NCBI GenBank assembly: GCA_035529855.1
Contig: DATKVX010000042.1
Location: 72,653-106,648, forward strand
DNA from: a bacterium
GTDB lineage: Bacteria > RBG-13-66-14 > B26-G2 > WVWN01
Reading direction: 5' to 3'
Length of the DNA: 33,996 nt
The translations under genes and the position numbers were made by a program. Numbering within the stretch: position 1 is the stretch's first letter; every line of letters begins with the position of its first letter. Positions 22,847 through 28,966 of the stretch are shown one piece after another. The notes under the pieces were generated by a model that was given only the letters and a program-made list of their open reading frames with translations, was not told the origin of the DNA and searched no databases.

Positions 22847-23590
22847 TTAATTAAACAAACCCTTAATCCGGCCTACGGACGCGGGTTCGACGCCGACTTC
22901 GCTCCACGTCGCCAGCCCCGCCTGGTACACCGCTTTGGTCCCGAGGTTCTGAACCCAAACGACGAAATGAAGGTTGGTCCGCTTCCAGGGACCGGTAAAT
23001 TTACCGTTAACGGTGACTTGCTTGGTCTCGTCGTTATTGATGGTGAACGCCGTCCCGCCGGCGTTGGGGTACATCTTGCGGAGGACGTGGTGATAAGAGC
23101 GGCCGCTATGAATCAAGTTTTGTTCCGTTAAGGCCACGTGGAAACGGAGGCCCGAACTCGGCATCGTGCCCTGTCTTTTAATGGTAGCCTTAACGGTGAA
23201 ATTATCGTCCGAAGTCGTTATCTTCAGCTTTATCTCGAGCGGGCTGGCGACGTTCTTACGCTGGTTGAAAATGGCCGGCCACGTCGGATAAGGTTGACCG
23301 GTCACGGCGCCGTCGAAGGCGGCCGTGGGCGTAACGGTTATGCCGTAATACGCGCAACGGGCATCGGCGTCGGCGATGGCGAAGGGGTCCGAGCCGCCCC
23401 ACGTCGGATGGTACTCCACCGCGGCGAACCTGCCGCGGTTATTCTCGAAAATCTGATGGAACTGCGCTTCCGCAGCCGGGCACGCCGCTCAAGAGGTAGA
23501 CGTGGTGAGTTCGCCTAAAACCACGCGTTGGAAGGCCAACGCCGGGAACGCCGCTGCGATACAAAGTACTAACAACGTTATCTTTTTCAT
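22847..23590 (-). CDS. Candidate selenoprotein: exported thioredoxin-fold (Omp28-like) protein with in-frame TGA
   Basis: Standard translation gives only a 190-residue piece from an internal Met at 23419. Reading from the ATG at 23590 gives 247 residues, with one in-frame TGA at codon 34 (23491-23489). The order is a signal peptide MKKITLLVLCIAAAFPALA, FQRVVLGELTTSTS, then U-A-A-C-PAAEAQFHQIFENNRGRFAAVEYHP, then a cis-Pro loop GITVTPTAAFDGA. In this thioredoxin-like family the site is normally CxxC (tTxCxxCxxAE), so TGA stands exactly at the nucleophilic Cys. The frame reads on without a break into a C-terminal beta domain (NFTVKATIKRQG, RFHVALTEQNLIH, HHVLRKMYPNAGG, FVVWVQNLGTKAVYQAG). Ribosome site AAGGAGG, promoter and terminator are all present. 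A nonsense mutation or sequencing error is the alternative. Confidence 0.82.
23460..23477 (-). promoter_or_regulatory. Candidate bacterial SECIS element downstream of the TGA
   Basis: The minus-strand RNA GGCUGCG-GAAG-CGCAGUU forms a 7-bp stem (five Watson-Crick pairs and two basal G-U) with a 4-base loop whose first base is G. Eighteen bases separate the UGA from the loop. Known bacterial SECIS hairpins have a short upper stem, a G in the first two loop bases and about 16-37 bases from the UGA, so the geometry fits. Confidence 0.6.
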
Positions 23591-23632
23591 CTCGCCCCTC
23601 CTTGGCGTTTATCGGTTGGTTACGTGACCGCT

Positions 23633-23661
23633 ATCATAATAATCTCCGGCGAGTATTGCAA
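23633..23661 (-). promoter_or_regulatory. Sigma70-type promoter of the selenoprotein-candidate gene
   Basis: On the minus strand TTGCAA (23661-23656), a 17-base spacer and TATGAT (23638-23633) precede the ATG at 23590 by about 42 bases. A strong ribosome site AAGGAGGGG follows. Confidence 0.65.
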
Positions 23662-23711
23662 GTAGAAATTACGAATACGCGCGTCGCGTGCGTCCCCTCG
23701 TTTGTTTTACC

Positions 23712-23740
23712 TTGATTTCGCGAAACCGGTTCCATATAAT
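23712..23740 (+). promoter_or_regulatory. Sigma70-type promoter of etfBA
   Basis: TTGATT (23712-23717), a 17-base spacer and consensus TATAAT (23735-23740). Transcription would start near 23747, some 22 bases before etfB. It diverges from the selenoprotein-candidate promoter 50 bases away. Confidence 0.75.
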
Positions 23741-23768
23741 TGCGCGTTTAGCGTCCAAGGAGGTTCCC

Positions 23769-24560
23769 ATGCACGCCATCGTGTGCATAAAACAAGTTCC
23801 CGATACCCAAGAGCTCCAGGTGGACTTCGGCGCCGGCGCAATTAAACGCGACGGCGTCCCCCTTATAATTAACCCCTTCGACGAGTTCGCCGTAGAAGAG
23901 GCCGTCCGCTTGAAGGAAAAGCACGGCGGCGCGGTGACCGCGGTGACGCTGGGGCCCCCCTCGGCCGACGAGGCGCTCCGTGCGGCGCTCGCGATGGGCT
24001 GCGACGGCGCGGTCCATCTGCTGGACGAAGCTTTCGACGGCGGCGATACGTGGGCGACGGCGGTCGCCCTCGCGAAGGCGGTCGAAAAGGTCGGCGCATA
24101 CGACGTCCTCTTCTTCGGCAAAGCGACCTTTGACGGCGACACCGGCCAGGTAGCGCCTCGCGTCGCGGCGCTGCTCGAGCTCCCCATGCTCAACTTCGTC
24201 GCGAAGATCGACGATATCGACTTCGACGCCCAGGCGGTCACGGTGGAGCGGCTGCTGGAGACGGGCCGCGAAGTGGTCCGCGCGCCGCTGCCGGCCGCCA
24301 TCTCGGTGGTAAAAGAAATCAACGAGCCGCGCTACCCGTCGCTCTTGGGAATACGGAAAGCCAAGAAGGTCGAGGTCCCGACGTGGGACGTTGCGGCGCT
24401 GGGCCTCGACGCCGACGGCGTCGGCTCCGCCGGCTCCCTATCCAAGATGGAACGCCTGTACCAACCGCCGGCGCGCGCGGGCGGCGAGATCGTACCCGGC
24501 GAACCCGCCGAAGCCGCTAAAACCGTAACCGAGAAACTTATGGACCAGGGAATTATATAG
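23769..24560 (+). CDS. etfB: Electron transfer flavoprotein beta subunit
   Basis: Small ETF subunit, AMP- or FAD-binding, passing electrons between dehydrogenases and partner redox proteins. The ATG at 23769 is chosen for its AAGGAGG at -13; the longer frame is not family-like. The 263 residues show MHAIVCIKQVPDTQELQVDFGAGAIKRDGVPLIINPFDEFAVEEAVRLKEKHGGAVTAVTLGPPSADEALRAALAMGCDGAVHL, the standard EtfB opening, then DVLFFGKATFDGDTGQVAPRVAALLELPMLNFV and the AIxxVVKEINEPRYPSLLGIRKAKKVEVP signature. The glycine-aspartate run GDTGQV is where bifurcating ETFs bind FAD instead of AMP, but that assignment needs a structural alignment. etfA follows after 14 bases. Confidence 0.95.
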   Translation: MHAIVCIKQVPDTQELQVDFGAGAIKRDGVPLIINPFDEFAVEEAVRLKEKHGGAVTAVTLGPPSADEALRAALAMGCDGAVHLLDEAFDGGDTWATAVALAKAVEKVGAYDVLFFGKATFDGDTGQVAPRVAALLELPMLNFVAKIDDIDFDAQAVTVERLLETGREVVRAPLPAAISVVKEINEPRYPSLLGIRKAKKVEVPTWDVAALGLDADGVGSAGSLSKMERLYQPPARAGGEIVPGEPAEAAKTVTEKLMDQGII

Positions 24561-24574
24561 CCCAGGACGAAGCC

Positions 24575-25573
24575 ATGGCCGACGAATACAAAGGAATTTT
24601 AATTTACATCGAACGCCGACGCGACGGCGCCATAACGCCCGTGGGCGCCGAACTCCTCGGCAAAGGCCGCGAGCTGGCCGACAAACTGGGCGGCGAACTC
24701 GCCGCGGCCATATTCGGCCCGGGCGCGGGCGACGCCGCGGCCGAGCTCTTTCCGATGGGCGCGGATAAGGTCTACGCCGTTGAACACGACATGTTGAAGG
24801 AATTCAGGCCGCGTCCCTACGCCAAAGCGCTCACGCAATTGGCGCAAGAGGCGAAACCGGCCATACTGCTCGCCGGCGCGACTACGCAAGGCCGGGACCT
24901 CGCCGGCGCCGCCGCGACGTATTTAAAAACCGGCCTAACGGCGGATTGCGTCGCCCTGGAGGTAGACGACGCCGGCCTTCTGAAGCAGACGCGCGTGAGC
25001 TGCGGCGGCCGCGTAATGAGCGACTGGATAACGGCCGAAGCCCGGCCCCAGTTCGCGACGGTCCGCCCCAAAATTATGAAACCGCTCGAGCGCGACGCCG
25101 GCCGTACCGGCGAGACGGTCGCCTTTAACGTTGACCTAACGGCCGAAGACGACGTGGGCGAGGTCGTATCGTTTCTGGAAGCGACGGAGACGGTAAACCT
25201 GGGCGAGGCCGATATAATCGTTTCCGGCGGCCGGGGCCTGGGCAACCCGGAAGGTTTTGGGATAATAAAAGAACTCGCCGAAACGCTCGGCGCCGCGGTC
25301 GGTGCCTCGCGCGCCGCCGTGGACGCGGGGTGGATCGAGTACGCGCACCAGGTGGGTCAAACCGGCCGGACCGTTAGCCCGAAACTGTACTTCGCGTGCG
25401 GTATCTCCGGCGCGGTCCAACACCTCGCCGGGATGGGCACCGCGGACGTGATCGTCGCCATAAACAAAGACGAGGAAGCGCCCATATTCAAGATCGCGAC
25501 GTACGGCATCGTCGGCGACCTATACGAAGTCGTACCGGTCCTAATCGAAGAGATTAAGAACCGGCAGAGTTAA
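24575..25573 (+). CDS. etfA: Electron transfer flavoprotein alpha subunit
   Basis: Large ETF subunit that binds FAD. In the 332 residues the N-terminal domain includes GILIYIERRRDGAITPVGAELLGKGRELADKLGGELAAAIFG and PAILLAGATTQGRDLAGAAATYLKTGLTADCVALE. The C-terminal FAD domain contains ADIIVSGGRGLGNPEGFGIIKELAETLGAAVGASRAAVDAGW, HQVGQTGRTVSPKLYFACGISGAVQHLAGM and VIVAINKDEEAPIFKIATYGIVGDLYEVVPVL, all characteristic. AGGA precedes the ATG. There is no acyl-CoA dehydrogenase or FixCX-like quinone reductase next to it; the nearest redox partners are the Hdr/Flx genes 2 kb downstream. Confidence 0.96.
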   Translation: MADEYKGILIYIERRRDGAITPVGAELLGKGRELADKLGGELAAAIFGPGAGDAAAELFPMGADKVYAVEHDMLKEFRPRPYAKALTQLAQEAKPAILLAGATTQGRDLAGAAATYLKTGLTADCVALEVDDAGLLKQTRVSCGGRVMSDWITAEARPQFATVRPKIMKPLERDAGRTGETVAFNVDLTAEDDVGEVVSFLEATETVNLGEADIIVSGGRGLGNPEGFGIIKELAETLGAAVGASRAAVDAGWIEYAHQVGQTGRTVSPKLYFACGISGAVQHLAGMGTADVIVAINKDEEAPIFKIATYGIVGDLYEVVPVLIEEIKNRQS

Positions 25574-25647
25574 CGAATACGAAAGCCGGGAGGGACGGCG
25601 TACATCCCGAACATAACAACTACGGCCGACGCGGCCGCGACTTAGTT

Positions 25648-25676
25648 ATCGGGGGGCATACGCCCCAGCCCCCGAT
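25648..25676 (+). other. Leader hairpin before the radical SAM/DUF4070 gene
   Basis: ATCGGGGG pairs with CCCCCGAT (8 bp, perfect) around a 13-base loop that can itself pair GGGGC with GCCCC in an alternative fold. It ends 8 bases before the AGGAG ribosome site at 25684. No T-run follows, so it is not a classic terminator. It could slow readthrough from etfBA or affect translation. The rest of the 127-base gap shows nothing else supported. Confidence 0.35.
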
Positions 25677-25700
25677 TACGGTTAGGAGATAAAAACCACA

Positions 25701-27323
25701 TTGAACTTATTCACAGCCGAAACGAAGTGCCTTTTAGTACAACCTAAATTCTCTTGCCACAGCTTCTGGAACTATACCGACGTGTGCAAGATCGCAGGGG
25801 CGAAATACCCGGCGCCGCCGTTGGGGCTCTTGACCGTCGCGGCGCTGTTACCCGCCTCCTGGAAAATAAAATTAGTCGACGAAAACGTCGAGAAGCTAAC
25901 CGACGACCACCTCGCCTGGGCCGACGTCGTGATGACCGGCGGGATGTTGCCGCAGCAAGACGGCGTATTACGTATCATCGGGCGTGCCCGGGGCCTGGGT
26001 AAACCGGTGGCGGTGGGCGGACCGGACCCCACTTCCCAGCCCGAGGTTTATAAAGAAGCCGAATATCTGGTATTGGGGGAAGGCGAGGTTACGATCCCGC
26101 TTTTCCTGGCCGACGCAAGACGGGGCGCCCGCGCGGGAGTGTACAAAGCGGAAGAGAAAGCCGACATGACCCGGGCCGTAATCCCCCGCTTCGACCTCAT
26201 CAAGTTTTCCCATTATATGCACGTCGGCGTGCAGTTTTCGCGGGGGTGCCCCTACAACTGTGAATTCTGCGACGTTATCGAACTCTTCGGCCGGAAGCCC
26301 CGTACGAAAACCGCCGACCAGGTCCTCCGCGAGCTCCAATACCTGTATGACTTGGGCTATCGCGGCCACGTCGACTTCGTCGACGACAACCTAATCGGCA
26401 ACCGCACAGAGGTCGTCGCGGTTTTGAGGGCGATGCGGGATTGGCAGGAGGAACGGCGTTACCCCTTCTTTTTCAGCACCGAGGCCTCGCTCAACCTGGC
26501 GAAAAACGAAACGCTCCTCACGCTCATGCAAGACAACGACTTCCGTTACGTCTTCATCGGCATCGAGACGCCGGAAGAACACATCCTGGATAAAACCTCC
26601 AAACAACTCGCCGTCAACGTTACCGTGGCGGAGGCTATTAAAACCATCTCCTCCTACGGGATGATCGTAAACGGCGGCTTCATTATCGGCTTCGACAACG
26701 AGGACGAATCCACGGCCCGCAACCTGATCAGCTGCATTCAAGACACCGGAATATGTATGGCGATGGTCGGCACCCTCTACGCCTTGCCCAACACGCAACT
26801 GACGCGGCGGCTGGAACGCGAAGGCCGGCTATTGTCGAACGGCAGCACGCTGGTGGACGCCGGCCGCGACGTCGACCAAACTTCCAGCGGCCTTAACTTC
26901 GTACCCTCCCGGCCGTGCCTCGATATCCTGCGGGACTACGTCCAAGTGCTGGAGCACATTTATACGCCGAAGAACTACTACGCCCGCGTGGCGCGGACCG
27001 GCGCCAACCTCCGCTCCCGTAACAAATACCGCCCCTCCGGCCGGGCGAAATTGAAAATGTTGTGGGCCTTCGTAAAAACGAGCTCGCACGTCAGCGTAAA
27101 ACCGAGCGTAGCGTTCTTTTATTGGATCACCTTCTTCCGGTTTCTCTTCTTTTCGCCGCGGTCCCTCGTCGCTACCGTAAGCCTGGCGGCAATGTATATT
27201 CATTTCTCCAAACAGTCCCGATTTATAATCGAGGATATAACAAAACGGATCGCCGACTTGCGAACGGTCGGCACGATTCCCCGGGAGCGCGCCGCGTACG
27301 CGGCCGACGCGCGTAAGCCCTAA
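25701..27323 (+). CDS. B12-binding-type radical SAM protein with DUF4070-like C-terminus
   Basis: The 540-residue protein starts at TTG 25701 with AGGAG 12 bases upstream. The cobalamin-type Rossmann domain covers roughly residues 8-160 (CLLVQPKF, PPLGLLTVAALLPASWKIKLVDENVEKL, ADVVMTGGMLPQQDGVLRIIGRARGLGKPVAVGGPDPTSQPEV, YLVLGEGE). The radical SAM motif is SRGCPYNCEFCDV (C183, C187, C190), followed by VDFVDDNLIGNR and FIGIETPEEHILDKTSK. The C-terminal part (from about residue 400, with LRDYVQVLEHIYTPKNYYARV) resembles the DUF4070 extension of the HpnJ-like subgroup, some of which act on hopanoids or other lipids. Hydrophobic stretches near residues 455-515 may contact the membrane. Substrate unknown. 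It differs from the 16-17 kb homologue in length and tail. Confidence 0.9.
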   Translation: MNLFTAETKCLLVQPKFSCHSFWNYTDVCKIAGAKYPAPPLGLLTVAALLPASWKIKLVDENVEKLTDDHLAWADVVMTGGMLPQQDGVLRIIGRARGLGKPVAVGGPDPTSQPEVYKEAEYLVLGEGEVTIPLFLADARRGARAGVYKAEEKADMTRAVIPRFDLIKFSHYMHVGVQFSRGCPYNCEFCDVIELFGRKPRTKTADQVLRELQYLYDLGYRGHVDFVDDNLIGNRTEVVAVLRAMRDWQEERRYPFFFSTEASLNLAKNETLLTLMQDNDFRYVFIGIETPEEHILDKTSKQLAVNVTVAEAIKTISSYGMIVNGGFIIGFDNEDESTARNLISCIQDTGICMAMVGTLYALPNTQLTRRLEREGRLLSNGSTLVDAGRDVDQTSSGLNFVPSRPCLDILRDYVQVLEHIYTPKNYYARVARTGANLRSRNKYRPSGRAKLKMLWAFVKTSSHVSVKPSVAFFYWITFFRFLFFSPRSLVATVSLAAMYIHFSKQSRFIIEDITKRIADLRTVGTIPRERAAYAADARKP

Positions 27324-27365
27324 TTCCGTTTACCCTTTTAACCCCACCGGACAGGTCGAAATTCG

Positions 27366-27394
27366 TTGATTCCCTAAACGGAGGGTTTTATAAT
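27366..27394 (+). promoter_or_regulatory. Distal promoter of the hdr-flx operon
   Basis: TTGATT (27366-27371), 17 bases and TATAAT (27389-27394). The two boxes and the spacing match the etfBA promoter exactly, so etf and hdr may be co-expressed. It starts transcription near 27401, about 110 bases before hdrC. Confidence 0.6.
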
Positions 27395-27432
27395 TACCGG
27401 CCGGTTGAAACGCCGCCTTTATAAAAGGGACG

Positions 27433-27452
27433 AATGTGAAATGTTTCACGTT
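27433..27452 (+). promoter_or_regulatory. Rex/FNR-like inverted repeat upstream of hdrC
   Basis: AATGTGAAATGTTTCACGTT has two near-mirror arms with a single mismatched pair around a TG centre. It holds TGTGAA-N4-TTCACg, close to the Rex consensus TTGTGAA-N4-TTCACAA. Read as TGTGA-N6-TCACg it also resembles a CRP/FNR-family site. It lies after the distal promoter and 11 bases before the proximal -35 box, so it could repress the distal promoter or activate the proximal one. Confidence 0.6.
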
Positions 27453-27463
27453 CTATTTCGCCC

Positions 27464-27493
27464 TTTACAAAGGCGCCGCGGTTTTACTATAAT
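27464..27493 (+). promoter_or_regulatory. Proximal promoter of the hdr-flx operon
   Basis: TTTACA (27464-27469), 18 bases and TATAAT (27488-27493), with start near 27500. AAAAGGG at 27501-27507 is the ribosome site for hdrC. Confidence 0.6.
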
Positions 27494-27513
27494 GGCGACG
27501 AAAAGGGTTGCTC

Positions 27514-28083
27514 GTGATTCGTCTTACCGGAACTCGGGAAAGTAGCGTTGATATAACGCGGATGGAAGCGCATCTCGGCCACCCGCTGAGCCAATGCTAC
27601 CAGTGCGGCAAGTGCTCCGCCGGCTGCCCCGCCGCGTACACGATGGACGAGCCGCCCAACCGCGTTATACGTCTCCTCCAACTCGGCCTGTACGACCGCG
27701 CGCTCGCGCAGAACTCCTACTGGGTGTGCTCCAGCTGCGAGACTTGTACGGCGCGCTGCCCCCGCAACGTCGAAATCAAAGAGATAATGGAGTTGCTCCG
27801 CCACGACGCGTTCCGCCGCGGCGTGACGTCCGGCGAGCGAGCCGTCGTCGTCTTCCACAAAGCTTTCCTCAAAACGGTGGAGTGGTTCGGCCGCCTCTAC
27901 GAGCCCGGCCTTATCATGCTCAATAACCTTTTGAGCGGCCACTTCTTCAAGGACTTCGCCGCCGCTCCCGGTATGGTCTTCAAGGGGAAAATAAAACTCT
28001 TCCCCGGCCGCGGCGCGGACAACGCCGCCGTGCGCCGCATCTTCAAGTACAGCCGCGAGGAGGCGCCGCGCGGTGAAGTTTAG
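27514..28083 (+). CDS. hdrC: Heterodisulfide reductase-type subunit C (HdrC)
   Basis: Small iron-sulfur subunit that passes electrons from HdrA to HdrB. Two cubane [4Fe-4S] motifs, CYQCGKCSAGCP and CSSCETCTARCP, each C-x2-C-x2-C-x3-C with P after the last Cys, lie in the N-terminal half. A helical C-terminus (AFLKTVEWFGRLYEPGLIMLNNLLSGHF) follows and there is no membrane anchor, so it is the soluble type. GTG at 27514 is preferred because AAAAGGG is spaced 6 bases before it; TTG at 27508 would leave no spacing. 189 residues. hdrB starts inside its 3' end. Confidence 0.93.
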   Translation: MIRLTGTRESSVDITRMEAHLGHPLSQCYQCGKCSAGCPAAYTMDEPPNRVIRLLQLGLYDRALAQNSYWVCSSCETCTARCPRNVEIKEIMELLRHDAFRRGVTSGERAVVVFHKAFLKTVEWFGRLYEPGLIMLNNLLSGHFFKDFAAAPGMVFKGKIKLFPGRGADNAAVRRIFKYSREEAPRGEV

Positions 28084-28966
28084 CTATTACCCCGGCTGCA
28101 CCCTCCACTCGACCGCGGTGGAGTACGACCTGTCGGCTCGAGCGGTTTGTAAGACGCTGGGCATCGAGCTCGTGGATATACCGGGGTGGGCGTGCTGCGG
28201 CGCGACGTCCGCGCACTCCGTTAAAGAGCTCGTCGCCTACGCGCTGCCGGCCCACACCATAACCAGCGCGACGGAGGACGCCGTTGTCGCCCCGTGCGCG
28301 GCTTGCTACAACCGCCTGCGCTACACGGACGTGAACCTGCGCGAAGACGCGCACCTCCGCGCCGAGGTCGAGGAAGCCCTGGGGCGGCCGTACCGCGCCG
28401 GCGTCGCCGTCCGCCACCTGTTGGATATAATCGCCAACGACGTACCCCAAGAGGATATAAAGGCCAATCTCGCCGGCACGCTCGGCGGCGTTAAAGTGGT
28501 ATGCTACTACGGCTGCCTGCTCACGCGGCCCAAGGACGTCGCGGCCTTCGACGATATGGAAGAGCCGCGGACGATGGACCGCCTTATGGAGTTGTGCGGC
28601 GCCGAGGTATTGGATTGGCCCCGCCGCGTCGTATGCTGCGGCGCCGCGTTCTCGCTGTCGCGCACCGACGTCGTGTACCACATGACGGGCAAGATCCTCG
28701 CGTCGGCGCTTAAAGCCGGAGCCGACGCCGTCGTCGTCGCGTGCCCGATGTGCCAGTCCAACCTCGACCTGCGGCAGCCGGCTATTCTGAAGAAGCTCGG
28801 CCTGGAAGGCCGCGTTCCCGCCGTCTACTTTACCCAACTGATGGGTTTGTGCATGGGTTACTCGGTGGGCGAGCTCGGCTTCGGTAAAATCATGGTAGAC
28901 ACGTCGCCTTTAATTAAAAAGATAACCGCCGGCCGCGCCCAAGCGGCGGCACCCGCCGAAGGATAA
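28073..28966 (+). CDS. hdrB: Heterodisulfide reductase-type subunit B (HdrB)
   Basis: Catalytic subunit with two CCG domains that hold noncubane [4Fe-4S] clusters in methanogen HdrB. The 297 residues show SYYPGCTLHSTA, GWACCGATS, CAACYNRL for the first set and CYYGCLLTRP, RRVVCCGAAFSLSR, ACPMCQSNL for the second, which gives the C-x(n)-CC-x(n)-C-x2-C pattern twice. It starts at GTG 28073, with GAGGAGG upstream, and overlaps hdrC. In a bacterium the natural substrate is not CoM-S-S-CoB; in Flx-Hdr systems a low-potential acceptor such as the DsrC disulfide or ferredoxin has been proposed. Confidence 0.95.
   Translation: MKFSYYPGCTLHSTAVEYDLSARAVCKTLGIELVDIPGWACCGATSAHSVKELVAYALPAHTITSATEDAVVAPCAACYNRLRYTDVNLREDAHLRAEVEEALGRPYRAGVAVRHLLDIIANDVPQEDIKANLAGTLGGVKVVCYYGCLLTRPKDVAAFDDMEEPRTMDRLMELCGAEVLDWPRRVVCCGAAFSLSRTDVVYHMTGKILASALKAGADAVVVACPMCQSNLDLRQPAILKKLGLEGRVPAVYFTQLMGLCMGYSVGELGFGKIMVDTSPLIKKITAGRAQAAAPAEG

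Noticed and set aside
23489-23491. The TGA as a simple nonsense mutation of a pseudogene
   Set aside because: Only one stop occurs, at the redox-active Cys position, while the 213 downstream codons and all expression signals are intact. I keep it as the main alternative but less likely.
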